57,478 nt of DNA from Phenylobacterium sp. (GCF_030698145.1 NZ_JAUYNW010000082.1:1-57478), one strand, 5' to 3'. Counted from the first letter of the stretch, positions 16,338-27,727 are shown. Notes: generated by a model from the letters alone, not told the origin. Numbers and translations: made by a program.

Positions 16338-16731
16338 GTGTTCGCGGCCTTCTCCCGCAAGGGAGAAGGTGGCGCGCGAGAGCGCGCCGGATGAAAGGTC
16401 GCGCTCCGCTCAACGCGTCTCTCCCTCTTGGTTCGTGTGGTTCGTGAGGTTGGTGGACAATCTTTTCCCGCCCTGCGGCGTCGCTGCTGAAGGAATGGAA
16501 CCACGAACCTCACGAACCCCACGAACGGTGGTCCTGACCCAAGCGGGTACGATGAGAGCCGGCCTGCGCCGGGGAAATTCGCCGGATAGACCTTTCGACC
16601 CCTCATCCGACCCTGCTCCGCAGGGCCACCTTCTCCCGCAAGGGGAGAAGGATCGCGGCAAGGACGTCTTTCGTGTCGCAGTCCCTCCAGCGCCGCTTGC
16701 CGCGCGTCGATTCCCACCCCAACTTGAGGTC
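16338..16731. repeat. Repeat-filled intergenic region (REP-like palindromes)
   Basis: No gene is supported here. The stretch holds one short palindromic repeat at 16348-16395 (CCTTCTCCC hairpin), an imperfect long inverted repeat built from GGTTCGTG units (16430-16456 against 16501-16531), and a second repeat copy at 16601-16651. The 48 bases 16604-16651 recur without mismatch at 52271-52318. An open frame runs through into the downstream helicase gene, but its translation is repeat-derived. Confidence 0.75.
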
Positions 16732-19253
<2,522 letters not shown>

Positions 19254-19257
<4 letters not shown>

Positions 19258-19529
19258 GCGAGACGGGTTGCCGCGCCGATGTCTGGCTGTGGCGGGCGCG
19301 GTTCTTCAAGACCCGCTCCCTGGCCGCCAAGTTCCTGGACGAGGGCAAGGTTCGCCTGACCCGCGCCGGCGCGGAGACCCGCATCGACAAGTGCGCGCGG
19401 GCCCTGAAGGTCGGCGACCAGCTGGTGTTCGCGGTCGGCGGCAAGCTGATCGCCGTGGCGGTGGAAGGGCTTGGCGAACGCCGAGGGCCGCCGGCAGAGG
19501 CGCGGGGGCTGTACTCGACGTTGGGGTGA
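19254..19529 (+). CDS. S4-domain RNA-binding protein (Hsp15-like)
   Basis: A 91-residue protein that is almost entirely an S4 domain: CRADVWLWRARFFKTRSLAAKFLDEGKVRL, then IDKCARALKVGDQLVFAVGG. Hsp15 (HslR) binds stalled 50S subunits carrying peptidyl-tRNA and helps recycle them; this protein has the same size and fold signature but lacks the long charged C-terminal tail of E. coli Hsp15. Coupled by ATGA overlap to the SUV3-like helicase, so the two are likely to work on the same RNA or ribosome substrates. Confidence 0.9.
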
Positions 19530-19537
19530 TTGCTCTT

Positions 19538-19675
19538 CCTCTCCCCTTTCAAGGGGAGAGGGTAGGGTGAGGGGATGCGGCGCGCAGCACGCAATCCGGC
19601 CTTTCGGCCACCTCAGTGCAGCGGACAAGCCCCCCTCACCCTACCCTCTCCCCCCGGGAGGCGGGTGGAGAGGAG
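19538..19675. repeat. Inverted pair of palindromic repeats (second family)
   Basis: GGGGAGAGGGTAGGGTGAGG and two further G residues at 19553-19574 recur in perfect reverse complement at 19632-19653. Each copy carries its own CTCTCCCC hairpin. The pair fills the gap between the S4 gene and thiE and may act as a terminator. Confidence 0.7.
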
Positions 19676-19741
19676 GAGAGAAACAGCTGCCGAACCACGG
19701 CGTCCCTCCCCATCATGCCAAGCGATGGTAAGAGACCTCTC

Positions 19742-20389
19742 ATGACCGCCGACTGCCGCCTCTACATCATCACCCCGCCGCGCATCGATGACCTGGCCGC
19801 CTTCGGCCGGAGCCTGGCGCACGCCATGGACGCCGGCGATGTGGCCGCCCTGCAGATTCGCCTGAAAGACCAGCCCGACGAGATCATCGCCGCGGCGGTG
19901 GACGTGCTGATGCCCATCGCCCAGGCCCGCGGCGCGGCGGTGATCCTCAACGACCGGCCCGACCTCGCCGCCCGGCTCGGCTGCGACGGCGTGCATGTGG
20001 GCCAATCGGACACGCCCTATGCCGAGGCCCGCCGCATCATGGGCCCCGACGCCATGATCGGGGTCACCTGCCATGACAGCCTGCACCTGGCCATGGAGGC
20101 GGCCGAAGCCGGCGCCGACTATGTGGCCTTCGGGGCCTTCTATCCCACCGCCACCAAGGACGCGCCCACTCGCGCCGATCCGGAGATTCTCACCGGCTGG
20201 CAGTCGCATGTGGAGACCCCCTGCGTGGCCATCGGCGGCATCACCGCCGACAATGCCACGCCCCTGGCCGCCGCCGGCGCCGACTTCCTGGCGGTCTCGG
20301 CCGGGGTCTGGGCCCATCCGCAGGGGCCGGAGGCCGCGGTGAAGGCGATCAACGCCGCCATCGCCGAGGGGCTCGCCCGGCGCGGCTAG
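19742..20389 (+). CDS. thiE: Thiamine phosphate synthase
   Basis: A 215-residue TIM-barrel enzyme that joins hydroxymethylpyrimidine diphosphate and thiazole phosphate to thiamine phosphate. Visible motifs: LQIRLKDQ with the pyrophosphate-binding Lys, [24 protein letters not shown], then GAFYPTATK (the GPxxxTxTK equivalent) and [10 protein letters not shown]. Start ATG 19742 ([13 protein letters not shown]) agrees with the family length; the frame extends upstream into repeats. No TPP riboswitch elements are visible in front. The remaining thiamine genes are not in the window, and thiE sits as a lone gene before efp. Some alphaproteobacteria carry two ThiE-like proteins, so paralogy is possible. 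Confidence 0.9.
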   Translation: MTADCRLYIITPPRIDDLAAFGRSLAHAMDAGDVAALQIRLKDQPDEIIAAAVDVLMPIAQARGAAVILNDRPDLAARLGCDGVHVGQSDTPYAEARRIMGPDAMIGVTCHDSLHLAMEAAEAGADYVAFGAFYPTATKDAPTRADPEILTGWQSHVETPCVAIGGITADNATPLAAAGADFLAVSAGVWAHPQGPEAAVKAINAAIAEGLARRG

Positions 20390-20399
20390 GGCGCTCGCC

Positions 20400-20428
20400 T
20401 TGCTTTAGGTCCCCCGCCCGACTAGGTT
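20400..20428 (+). promoter_or_regulatory. Possible promoter of efp
   Basis: TTGCTT (20400-20405) and TAGGTT (20423-20428) are 17 bases apart, directly after the thiE stop and 41 bases before the efp start. The match to consensus is moderate. Confidence 0.3.
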
Positions 20429-20468
20429 CCGCGCCCGAATTTCCCGTGTGCGCGCGCAAAGCGACCCC

Positions 20469-21038
20469 ATGTCCAAGATCTCCGCCAACCTGATCAAGCC
20501 CGGCTATATCCTGCAGCACGAGGGCGCGCTGTGGGTGGCGGTGAAGGCCGTGCACGTGAAGCCCGGCAAGGGCGGCGCCTTTGCCCAGGTGGAGCTGAAG
20601 AACATCCTCGACGGCCGCAAGCTGAACGAGCGCTGGCGCACCTCCGACACCGTCGAGCAGGTCCATCTGGACCAGAAGGACTGCACCTTCCTTTACGAGC
20701 AGGGCGACACCCTGGTCTTCATGGACCAGGCCAATTACGAGCAGACCGAGCTCTCCAAGGATTTCGTCGGCGAGGACCAGGTCCGCTTCCTGCAGGACGG
20801 CATGGCCGTGAAGCTGCAGACCTTCGAAGATCGCCCGATTAGCATCGCCCTGCCCGACCACGTGGTCCTGACCATCGTCGAGGCCGACGCCGTGGTGAAG
20901 AACCAGACGGCGTCCTCATCCTACAAGCCCGCCAAGGCCGACAACGGCATGCGGATCCTCATCCCGCCCTACATGGAAGCCGGCGAGCGCGTTCTGGTCT
21001 CCACCGAGACTGGCGAATACGTCCGCCGCGCCGACTGA
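20469..21038 (+). CDS. efp: Elongation factor P
   Basis: A 189-residue EF-P, which binds ribosomes stalled at polyproline and stimulates peptide bond formation. The N-terminal KOW-like domain carries the loop KPGKGGAF with Lys34 at the tip, the residue modified by EpmA/EpmB in Lys-type EF-P; no modification enzyme lies in the window. The OB domains follow, with the C-terminal signature of the family in [28 protein letters not shown] 20469 gives [12 protein letters not shown], the normal N-terminus; seven upstream in-frame codons have no support. The suhB-like gene follows 14 bases later and is probably cotranscribed. Confidence 0.97.
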   Translation: MSKISANLIKPGYILQHEGALWVAVKAVHVKPGKGGAFAQVELKNILDGRKLNERWRTSDTVEQVHLDQKDCTFLYEQGDTLVFMDQANYEQTELSKDFVGEDQVRFLQDGMAVKLQTFEDRPISIALPDHVVLTIVEADAVVKNQTASSSYKPAKADNGMRILIPPYMEAGERVLVSTETGEYVRRAD

Positions 21039-21052
21039 TCGGAACCTGAGCC

Positions 21053-21847
21053 GTGTCCACGCAAACCGCCCTCCTGAAGGTCATGACCGACGCCGCCCGC
21101 AAGGCCGCGCGGGGTCTCAATCGCGACTTCGGCGAGCTGTCCGAGCTGCAGGTGGCCAAGAAGGCGCCGGCCGACTTCGTCTCCGCCGCCGACCTGAAGG
21201 CCGAGCAGACCATCTTCGAGGTGCTGCAGCACGCCCGCCCGGGCTACGGATTCCTGGGCGAGGAGCGGGGCCTGATTGAAGGGACCGACAAGACCCACAC
21301 CTGGATCGTCGACCCCCTGGACGGCACCACCAACTTCCTGCACGCCATCCCGCACTTCGCCATCAACATCGCCCTGCAGCGCGACGGAGCGATCGTGGCG
21401 GCGGTGACCTACAACCCGGTGACCAACGAGCTGTTCTGGGCCGAGAAGGGCAAGGGCTGCTTCGTCAACGACAAGCGCCTGCGGGTGGCCCAGCGCTCGC
21501 GGCTGGACGACAGCGTCCTGGGCACGGGCATCCCCTGGCTGGGCCACGGCCAGCACGCCAAGTTCCTCAAGGAGCTGCACCAGATCAGCCAGCGGGTGGC
21601 GGGTGTCCGCCGCTTCGGCGCCGCGGCGCTCGACCTGGCCTATGTGGCCGCCGGCCGTCTGGACGGATTTTGGGAACGCGACCTGAAGCCCTGGGACATG
21701 GCCGCGGGCATGCTGCTGATCACCGAGGCGGGCGGCAAGGTCACCTCCGCCGACGGCGGCGACGACATCTTCGAGGCCGGCAGCATCTGCGGGGCCAATC
21801 TCGACCTGCAGCCCCTGATGATCGAACGGCTGAAGGCTGCGGCCTAG
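21053..21847 (+). CDS. suhB: Inositol monophosphatase family protein (SuhB-like)
   Basis: A 264-residue magnesium-dependent phosphatase. Metal-binding motifs are present in order: FLGEERG (Glu of the first site), WIVDPLDGTTNFLHAIPHFAINIAL (DPxDGT) and the C-terminal WDMAAGMLLITEAGG. The order and length fit bacterial SuhB, which hydrolyses inositol 1-phosphate and also associates with transcription and ribosome maturation. GTG start at 21053, 14 bases after the efp stop. In alphaproteobacteria efp and a suhB-like gene are often neighbours. The stop shares CTAG with the convergent TPR gene. Confidence 0.92.
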   Translation: MSTQTALLKVMTDAARKAARGLNRDFGELSELQVAKKAPADFVSAADLKAEQTIFEVLQHARPGYGFLGEERGLIEGTDKTHTWIVDPLDGTTNFLHAIPHFAINIALQRDGAIVAAVTYNPVTNELFWAEKGKGCFVNDKRLRVAQRSRLDDSVLGTGIPWLGHGQHAKFLKELHQISQRVAGVRRFGAAALDLAYVAAGRLDGFWERDLKPWDMAAGMLLITEAGGKVTSADGGDDIFEAGSICGANLDLQPLMIERLKAAA

Positions 21848-23472
21848 AGCCACTCCCTGAGCGCCACGGCGATCTCGGCCATGGCTTGCGGCCATTGGTC
21901 GAGCTGCGGGGGATTGAACACTCGGGCTTGGTGATACCAGGGATAGGCGTCCGTCCCGAGCTGGGTCCAGGCGCCGCGCTGGGTGATCAGCCAGAGCGCC
22001 GCCCCGGTCGCCCCGGCCAGGTTGGTGGTGACGTTGGAGGGCCCGATCACCAGGTCCAGCGCGCCGCAGAGGGCGGCGACGTCGTCGAGGTCGTCCTTCA
22101 GGTCGAGGCCCGGCGGCGTCCAGAGGCCGGGGACCGCGCCGACGCCATATTGCAGGTTGACGAAGGTGACGCCGGGCGTGGCCAGCACCGGGGCCCAGGC
22201 TTCGAAGGGCGCGAAATAGCGCACCCGTTCGGCGTCCATCACCAGGCTCCGCCAGAGCACACCGACCTTGCGGCCGGGGCCGGCCCCAGCGAGCATCGCG
22301 CGCCAGTGCGCCACCCGCGCCGGATCGGCCTTGAGGAACGCACCGGGCCTGAACGCCTCCGGCGTCCGGCGCAGCCGCGCCAGGGGCTGGCCCATGGTCG
22401 CCCAGACGTCGATCTCGCCCAGGCGATCCTTGAGGAACGGGACGGTGCGGGCGTTGTGGTGATCGACCTTGAAGCTGGCGTGGGCGCCGACCTCGGCCTG
22501 TGGGAACGAACGGGCGAACAGCGACGCCAGGCGCGGCTCGACGGCCAGGATCAGCCGCCCGTCGGGACCGAGCTCGCCGATCAGTTCGGGCAGGGGCTGG
22601 GCGAACAGGATCTCGTCGCCGACCCCCTGCTCACCGACCATCAGCAGCGTCCTTCCGGCCAGGTCGAGATCGTCGCGCCAGGCCGGCGCCTCGATGGTGA
22701 AATGGACGGCGTCCTCGTAGGCAGGATCATGGCGCGCGGCGTAGGCGGCCCAGCCCTCGGCGAGATCGCCGAGGGCCAGCAGGGCCCAGGCGCGGGCCAC
22801 GCGCATGGCGCCGGCCTCGTTCGCCGGCGCCCCGGCGATGGCGGCGTCGAAGTCGGCGATGACCCCCTCCGTCAGGCCCGCGGCCAGTCTGGCCATGGCG
22901 CGGTTGTAGAGCGCGCCCGCGAAGCCCGGATCCAGCCGCAGGGCCTCGTCGTAGAAGACCAGGGCCTGCCCGGTCTGACCCTGCAGGGTCAGGACTGAGG
23001 CCAGGGTGTTCCACAGCATGGCGTTGTCCGGATTGGCCTGGATGGCGCCGCGCAGGGTCTCGATGGCGGCGGCGAACTTCATCTGGTCGCGCTGGGCGAC
23101 GCCCAGATTGTTGAGCGCGTCGGGCGAGCCGGGCCGGCGGGCCAGGTAGCTTCGCAGCAGGCCCTCGGCGACAGACGGCATGCCCATCTTCAACGCCAGC
23201 CGGGCCAGGTCGCTGGCCAACTCCGGCTCATCGGGCGAGAAGCCCAGGGCCGCCTCATAGGCTTGGAGGGCGCCGGTGAAATCGCCCGACTTCTCGCGAC
23301 AAACACCGAGAATGTGCCAGGCTGCGGCGCTGGTCTCGTCGACGTCCAGGGCCGCGAGCGCCGCCTTGGCCGCCTCGTCGCGCCGCCCGGCGCGGACGGC
23401 GTCGAGCGCCTTGCGCAGCAAGGGCTGGAGCCCGGGCGCTACAGGCTTTGGAGAACTGGTGATGGCGGCCAT
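21844..23472 (-). CDS. TPR protein with C-terminal glycosyltransferase-like domain
   Basis: A 542-residue cytoplasmic protein. Residues 15-255 hold about six tetratricopeptide repeats (for example AAAWHILGVCREKSGDFTGALQAYEAALGFSPD and ALYNRAMARLAAGLTEGVIADFDAAI). The remaining 280 residues resemble the GT9/GT41-like domain seen behind TPRs in flagellin- or adhesin-modifying enzymes: VGEQGVGDEILFAQPLPEL, CGALDLVIGPSNVTTNLAGATGAALWLI, and the end DAYPWYHQARVF. In Caulobacterales such proteins occur near flagellin genes, but none is here. Activity on sugars is an inference; it could be a scaffold. Start ATG 23472; stop shares CTAG with suhB. Confidence 0.8.
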   Translation of the reverse strand: MAAITSSPKPVAPGLQPLLRKALDAVRAGRRDEAAKAALAALDVDETSAAAWHILGVCREKSGDFTGALQAYEAALGFSPDEPELASDLARLALKMGMPSVAEGLLRSYLARRPGSPDALNNLGVAQRDQMKFAAAIETLRGAIQANPDNAMLWNTLASVLTLQGQTGQALVFYDEALRLDPGFAGALYNRAMARLAAGLTEGVIADFDAAIAGAPANEAGAMRVARAWALLALGDLAEGWAAYAARHDPAYEDAVHFTIEAPAWRDDLDLAGRTLLMVGEQGVGDEILFAQPLPELIGELGPDGRLILAVEPRLASLFARSFPQAEVGAHASFKVDHHNARTVPFLKDRLGEIDVWATMGQPLARLRRTPEAFRPGAFLKADPARVAHWRAMLAGAGPGRKVGVLWRSLVMDAERVRYFAPFEAWAPVLATPGVTFVNLQYGVGAVPGLWTPPGLDLKDDLDDVAALCGALDLVIGPSNVTTNLAGATGAALWLITQRGAWTQLGTDAYPWYHQARVFNPPQLDQWPQAMAEIAVALREWL

Positions 23473-23574
23473 CCGGAAGCGGCGAGACGGACCGAAGGTA
23501 GCGCATGATCGCGGTTACCGCGCGGCTAACGGGAAGCTTGACGGAACCGTCGCAGGACGGGGCTAGATGGGGCC

Positions 23575-24597
23575 ATGCCCCAAACCTCCGCCATGACCCG
23601 ACGCGCCTTCGCCGCATCCGCCGCCGCCCTGGCCGCCGCCACCCCGGCGCTCGCCAAGCCGCGCCCCATCGTCATCGCCCACCGCGGGGCCAGCGGCGAG
23701 CGGCCCGAGCACACCCCCATGGCCTATCGCCTGGCCATCGAGCAGGGCTGCGACTTCATCGAGCCCGACCTGGTGCTGACCAAGGACGGGGTGCTGGTGG
23801 TGCGCCACGAGAACGAAATCGGCGGAACCACCGACGTCGCCGCGCGCCCGGAGTTCGCCGCGCGCCGGACCGCCAAGGTCATCGACGGCGAGCGCCTGGA
23901 CGGCTGGTTCGCCGAGGACTTCACCCTGGCCGAGCTGAAGACCCTGCGGACCCGTGAACGCCTGCCGGAGCTACGCGGGGTCAAGTACGACGGCCGGGAG
24001 GCCATCCCCACCTTCCAGGAGGTGGTCGACCTAGCCAAGGCCGAGAGCCGCCGGGTGAAGCGCACCATCGGCCTCTATCCGGAGATGAAGCACCCGGCCT
24101 TCCTGGCGAGCCAGGGCCTGCCGATCGAGGCGCGACTGGCCGACGCGTTGAAGGCCAATGGTCTGGACAGCAGCACCGCGCCGGTCTTCGTGCAGTGCTT
24201 CGAACCGGAACCGCTGAAGACCTTCGCCAAGCTGTCCAGGGCCCGCCGCGTGCAGCTGGTCGGCGGCGACGCGCCGGGGATGGTTTCGGCCGAGGGCCTG
24301 AAGGCCATCGCCGCCTATGCCGACGGGGTCGGGCCCGACTGGTCGCTGGTCCTGCCGACCCTGGACGGCGCGCTGGCCCCGCCGACGCTCCTGGTGGAGC
24401 AGGCCCATGCGCTTGGCCTGGCTATCCATCCCTGGACCGTTCGGGCCGAGAACCGCTACCTGCCGGCCAGGCTGCGGCGCGGGACTTCGCCGGCCGAGCT
24501 TGGCGACGCCGAGGCACTCTGCCGCGCACTCTACGCCGCCGGGGTCGATGGGCTGTTCAGCGACTTCCCAGCCATAGCCGTCGCCGCGCGGACCTAG
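23575..24597 (+). CDS. glpQ: GlpQ-type glycerophosphodiester phosphodiesterase
   Basis: A 340-residue periplasmic enzyme that splits glycerophosphodiesters into glycerol 3-phosphate and alcohol. A Tat-like signal, MTRRAFAASAAALAAATPALA, begins at 23593, six codons after the first ATG. Catalytic segments are IAHRGASGERPEHT (His-Arg and Glu), FIEPDLVLTKDGVLVVRHENEI (Glu-x-Asp and His), and the long insertion with RRTAKVIDGERLDGWFAEDFTLAELKTLR typical of GlpQ rather than short UgpQ forms. Ends FSDFPAIAV. The start could be either 23575 or 23593; the latter gives a more usual signal. Its stop is shared as CTAG with the convergent ABC exporter gene. Confidence 0.92.
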   Translation: MPQTSAMTRRAFAASAAALAAATPALAKPRPIVIAHRGASGERPEHTPMAYRLAIEQGCDFIEPDLVLTKDGVLVVRHENEIGGTTDVAARPEFAARRTAKVIDGERLDGWFAEDFTLAELKTLRTRERLPELRGVKYDGREAIPTFQEVVDLAKAESRRVKRTIGLYPEMKHPAFLASQGLPIEARLADALKANGLDSSTAPVFVQCFEPEPLKTFAKLSRARRVQLVGGDAPGMVSAEGLKAIAAYADGVGPDWSLVLPTLDGALAPPTLLVEQAHALGLAIHPWTVRAENRYLPARLRRGTSPAELGDAEALCRALYAAGVDGLFSDFPAIAVAART

Positions 24598-26441
24598 GCC
24601 GCCGCGTCGCCGAACTGTAGGGCCGCCAGCCGCGCATAGAGGCCGCCGCGCGCCGAGAGCTCGGCATGGGCGCCTTGATCCACCACCCGGCCGGCCTCCA
24701 TCACCACTATCCGGTCGGCCTTGAGCACGGTGGCCAGGCGGTGGGCGATGACCAGGGTGGTGTGGCCGGCCATGGCCTCCTCCAGCGCCTTCTGGACCAG
24801 CCGCTCGTTCTCGGCGTCCAGCGCGCTGGTGGCCTCGTCCAGCAACAGGATCGGAGTCTCGCGGATCAGGGCCCGGGCGATGGCCAGGCGCTGCTTCTGG
24901 CCGCCGGACAGGCTCTTGGCCCGGTCGCCCAGCGGGGTGTCGAAGCCCTGCGGCAGGGCGTCGAGGAAGGTCTCGGCCTGGGCCGCGCGGGCGGCCTGGC
25001 GGATCTCGCCATCACCGGCGGCCTCGCGGCCGAAGCGGATGTTCTCGATGGCCGAGCCGGAGAACATCGGCGAGTCCTGGGCCACCAGAGCCATGCGGGC
25101 GCGGACCTCGGCGGGATCGGCGTCCCGGATATCCACTCCGTCCAGGCGGATCGTCCCGGATTGGGGATCGTAGAACCGCAGCAGCAGGCGGAAGACCGTG
25201 CTCTTGCCCGCCCCGGAGGGGCCCACCAGGGCCACCCGCTCGCCCGGCGCGACCTTCAGGTCGAAGCCCACCAAGGCGGGCAGGTCGGGGCGCGAGGGAT
25301 AGGCGAAGTCGACGTTCTCGAAGACGATCTCGCCGCGCGCCGGCGACGGCAGCGGCGTGGGATAGGCCGGCGGGGCGATGCTGGGCCGGGCGGCCAGCAG
25401 TTCGGAGACCCGCTCCATGGCGCCGGCCGCCTTCTGCACGTCGCCCCAGGTCTCGCCGAGCGCGCCCACCGCCCCAGCCGCCAGCACCGAGAGGAAGGCG
25501 AATTGGAACAGCGTCCCCCAGCTCATGTCGCCGCGCAGGCCCGCATGGACCCCGAGCCAGAAGATGCAGACCACCCCGCCGAACACCGTGGCGATGACCA
25601 GGGCGGTCATCACCGCCCGCGCCGTCATCCGCCGCAGGGAGGTCCTGAACGAGGCCTCCACGGCCTCGCCGAACCGGCGGGCGCCGGACGCCTCCCGCCC
25701 GAAGGCCTGGACGGTCTCCAGGGCGTCGAGGGTCTCCCCCGCATGGCCCACGGCGGCGGCGAACTTGTCCTGGGTCGAGGTGGTGAGCTTGCGAACCCGA
25801 CGACCGAACAGGAACAGCGGCAGGATCACCACCGGGAAGGTCAGCACCACCAGACCGGTCAGGCCCGGGCTTACCACCACCAGTAGGATCAGGGCGCCGA
25901 TCAGGGTCAGCAGGTTGCGCAGGGCCACCGAGATGGAGGTGGAGAGCAGGCTTTCGACGATCTGGATGTCGGTGGTCAGCCGCGATAGCACTTCCCCCGT
26001 CCGCGTCGTCAGGAAGAAGGTGGGGTCGAGGGTGAGGATGTGGGCGTAGGCGGCCTTGCGCAGGTCCGCCGTGATCCGCTCGCCCAGCTTGGTGACGAAG
26101 AAATAGCGCAGGGCCGAGGACAGGGCCAAGGCGACGGCCACCCCGCCCAGCAGCCAGAACCAGGGATCCACCGACTCGGCGCTGAGGTTGGGGGCGGTGA
26201 GCTGGTCCACCAGCAGGCGCACGGCGCCTGAGAGCCCCAGGGTCGCCGCCGTGGCGGTCAGCAGGAAGACCCCGGCCATGGCCGCATCGAGCTTGTGCAT
26301 GGCCAGGAAGGGCAACAGATGGCCCAGGACCTTGACGTTGCGGCTGCGGGCCCGGCGCTCGGCGGCCTCGCTCAGATCCTGCGCCAGGGCGGCGCCGGCG
26401 CTGGGCCGTCCTTCGACAGCCTCGGCGGCCAAATCACTCAT
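24594..26441 (-). CDS. ABC exporter with fused membrane and ATPase domains (MsbA/ABCB type)
   Basis: A 615-residue half-transporter. Six membrane helices occupy about residues 40-330 (for example MAGVFLLTATAATLGLSGAV and LLTLIGALILLVVVSPGLTGLVVLTFPVVILPLFLFG). The ATPase domain has Walker A LVGPSGAGKST, signature LSGGQKQRLAIARAL, Walker B ILLLDEATSALD and H-loop VIAHRLATV. Start ATG 26441 (MSDLAAEAVEG); 28 further in-frame codons upstream lie in the divergent rpmE promoter and lack coding character. Homologues in alphaproteobacteria sit next to rpmE and have been called MsbA-like or multidrug exporters; the substrate is unknown. Confidence 0.9.
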   Translation of the reverse strand: MSDLAAEAVEGRPSAGAALAQDLSEAAERRARSRNVKVLGHLLPFLAMHKLDAAMAGVFLLTATAATLGLSGAVRLLVDQLTAPNLSAESVDPWFWLLGGVAVALALSSALRYFFVTKLGERITADLRKAAYAHILTLDPTFFLTTRTGEVLSRLTTDIQIVESLLSTSISVALRNLLTLIGALILLVVVSPGLTGLVVLTFPVVILPLFLFGRRVRKLTTSTQDKFAAAVGHAGETLDALETVQAFGREASGARRFGEAVEASFRTSLRRMTARAVMTALVIATVFGGVVCIFWLGVHAGLRGDMSWGTLFQFAFLSVLAAGAVGALGETWGDVQKAAGAMERVSELLAARPSIAPPAYPTPLPSPARGEIVFENVDFAYPSRPDLPALVGFDLKVAPGERVALVGPSGAGKSTVFRLLLRFYDPQSGTIRLDGVDIRDADPAEVRARMALVAQDSPMFSGSAIENIRFGREAAGDGEIRQAARAAQAETFLDALPQGFDTPLGDRAKSLSGGQKQRLAIARALIRETPILLLDEATSALDAENERLVQKALEEAMAGHTTLVIAHRLATVLKADRIVVMEAGRVVDQGAHAELSARGGLYARLAALQFGDAAA

Positions 26442-26455
26442 GAAAACCAGCGCCC

Positions 26456-26485
26456 TTGCTCTTGCCCCGCCTTTTCCTGTATAGG
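26456..26485 (+). promoter_or_regulatory. Promoter of rpmE
   Basis: TTGCTC (26456-26461) and TATAGG (26480-26485) are 18 bases apart, leaving a leader of about 70 bases before the rpmE ATG. This region is also upstream of the divergent ABC exporter. Confidence 0.45.
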
Positions 26486-26560
26486 CGCGGCTTCCTCGCG
26501 CCCGGCCCCGTGGCCAGGCGTGCATATTTCTGCCGCTCCTTTACGTCGGTTGACCTCGCG

Positions 26561-26785
26561 ATGAAACAAGACACCCACCCCGACTACCACTTCATCACCG
26601 TGGTGATGACGGACGGCACCAGCTATCAGACCCGTTCGACGTACCAGAAAGAGGGCGCGACCCTGAACCTGGACATCGATCCGAAGACGCACCCGGCCTG
26701 GACCGGCGGCTCGCAGCACCTGCTGGACCGCGGCGGCCGCGTTTCGCGCTTCAACGCCAAGTTCGCCGGCTTCACCCGCAAGTAG
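26561..26785 (+). CDS. rpmE: 50S ribosomal protein L31 (zinc-free type)
   Basis: A 74-residue L31: [27 protein letters not shown], then [37 protein letters not shown]. The CxxC zinc-binding cysteines of classical type-A L31 are absent, as is usual in alphaproteobacteria. The start at 26561 is fixed by the conserved N-terminus, although the frame extends 35 codons upstream. It has its own promoter and a strong terminator. Confidence 0.96.
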   Translation: MKQDTHPDYHFITVVMTDGTSYQTRSTYQKEGATLNLDIDPKTHPAWTGGSQHLLDRGGRVSRFNAKFAGFTRK

Positions 26786-26827
26786 GCGCCTGGCGCTCGA
26801 ACGAGCGCCGCGTCCCACGGCGATCAC

Positions 26828-26858
26828 GAAAACGCCGCGCTCATCGCGCGGCGTTTTT
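26828..26858 (+). terminator. Intrinsic terminator between rpmE and rcdA
   Basis: AACGCCGCGC (26831-26840) and GCGCGGCGTT (26846-26855) form a 10-bp hairpin with a 5-base loop, preceded by AAA and followed by TTT, so it can serve both convergent genes. Confidence 0.85.
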
Positions 26859-26885
26859 GCTGTGCGTCCTCGTGGCGCGGCGTTG

Positions 26886-27392
26886 CTACACCCCGAATGC
26901 CGCCTGCAGGCGGTCGAACTGGTTCTGGACCGGATTGGGGGTCTCGCCCTCGGCCTCTTCCACATACATGCGGCGGTCGAGGTGGCGGACGCGCTCATAG
27001 AGACGCTCCGAACGGTCGAGCAGGACCAGCAGACCCGTGGGCAGGTCTTCCTCGGTGGCCCCGCGACATACATCCTCAGCGCCCAGGCGATAACGGTCCT
27101 CGCGGGCGTTTTCCGCCGGCATGTCACCCTCGCGGACCGCGCGCTGGACCAGCAGCCAGGAGGCCACCTGCATCAGCCGGGTGGTGAGGCGCATGCTCTC
27201 GCCGGCATAGGCGAGTGCGGCGTTACGCGACAGGAGCTTGGATTCCTGGCGGCCCGAACCGTCCAGATAGGTGGCGGTCTCCTCGACCAGATCCATGCCT
27301 TCCTGGAAAGTGCGGTCGAAGAGCTCCGAGCGGGCGAAGTCCTGGATGACATCCGTCCGCCAGGCTCCGGCCTGGACAATTCCTTCGTTCAT
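26886..27392 (-). CDS. rcdA: RcdA-type protease adaptor (DUF1465 family)
   Basis: A 168-residue helical protein of the DUF1465 family, to which Caulobacter RcdA belongs. RcdA is an adaptor that, with CpdR and PopA, brings CtrA and other proteins to the ClpXP protease during the cell cycle. Family-typical segments are LFDRTFQEGMDLVEETATYLDG and SRNAALAYAGESMRLTTRLMQVASWLLVQRAVREGDM, followed by a charged, probably flexible tail (ERLYERVRHLDRRMYVEEAEGE...). The neighbourhood rpmE-DUF1465-DUF1192 is conserved in alphaproteobacteria and supports orthology. The family is certain; equivalence of function to Caulobacter RcdA is inferred. Confidence 0.75.
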   Translation of the reverse strand: MNEGIVQAGAWRTDVIQDFARSELFDRTFQEGMDLVEETATYLDGSGRQESKLLSRNAALAYAGESMRLTTRLMQVASWLLVQRAVREGDMPAENAREDRYRLGAEDVCRGATEEDLPTGLLVLLDRSERLYERVRHLDRRMYVEEAEGETPNPVQNQFDRLQAAFGV

Positions 27393-27523
27393 TTAAGCAC
27401 TTCGCCTCTAAATCGTCGTCCACGGACGGACGGTGGTCTTGGGCTCGAGGACTGCAACCCCCGTGCCAAGGCCGGACGCCGAGTATCGACGATCCCCCGT
27501 TTACGCATCGTTATCCCTGGTTT

Positions 27524-27727
27524 TCAGCCTGGACGGGAAAACAGCGCGTCGGCCTGCGCCCGGACGGCGCCCTTCTTCTCGATCTGGGCGCGGCAACGGG
27601 CGATCTCAGCCTCGAGCGCCTCGATGCGCTCCTCAAGCTCGCCCACGCCATAGAGTTCCAAGTCCTCGCGCATGGCCTCGGTGAGCCGCTGGCCGCGCGC
27701 GATACGGACTTCCGCCGGTTCTTCCAT
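27524..27727 (-). CDS. DUF1192 small coiled-coil protein
   Basis: A 67-residue protein starting MEEPAEVRIARGQRLTEAM, with the conserved MREDLELYGVGELEERIEALEAEIARCRAQIEKK that defines DUF1192; the last 35 residues form a heptad-rich coiled coil. The start at 27727 is chosen because GGGAGG lies eight bases upstream; the frame continues 18 codons further. Its role is unknown. It lies upstream of rcdA on the same strand with a 131-bp gap, a conserved pairing. Confidence 0.85.
   Translation of the reverse strand: MEEPAEVRIARGQRLTEAMREDLELYGVGELEERIEALEAEIARCRAQIEKKGAVRAQADALFSRPG

Noticed and set aside
16369..16731. Upstream extension of the helicase reading frame
   Set aside because: Derived from palindromic repeats; the conserved protein begins at ATG 16732 with a good ribosome-binding site.
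19530..19741. Possible TPP riboswitch before thiE
   Set aside because: The interval is occupied by an inverted repeat pair; the conserved CUGAGA and ACCUG elements are absent.
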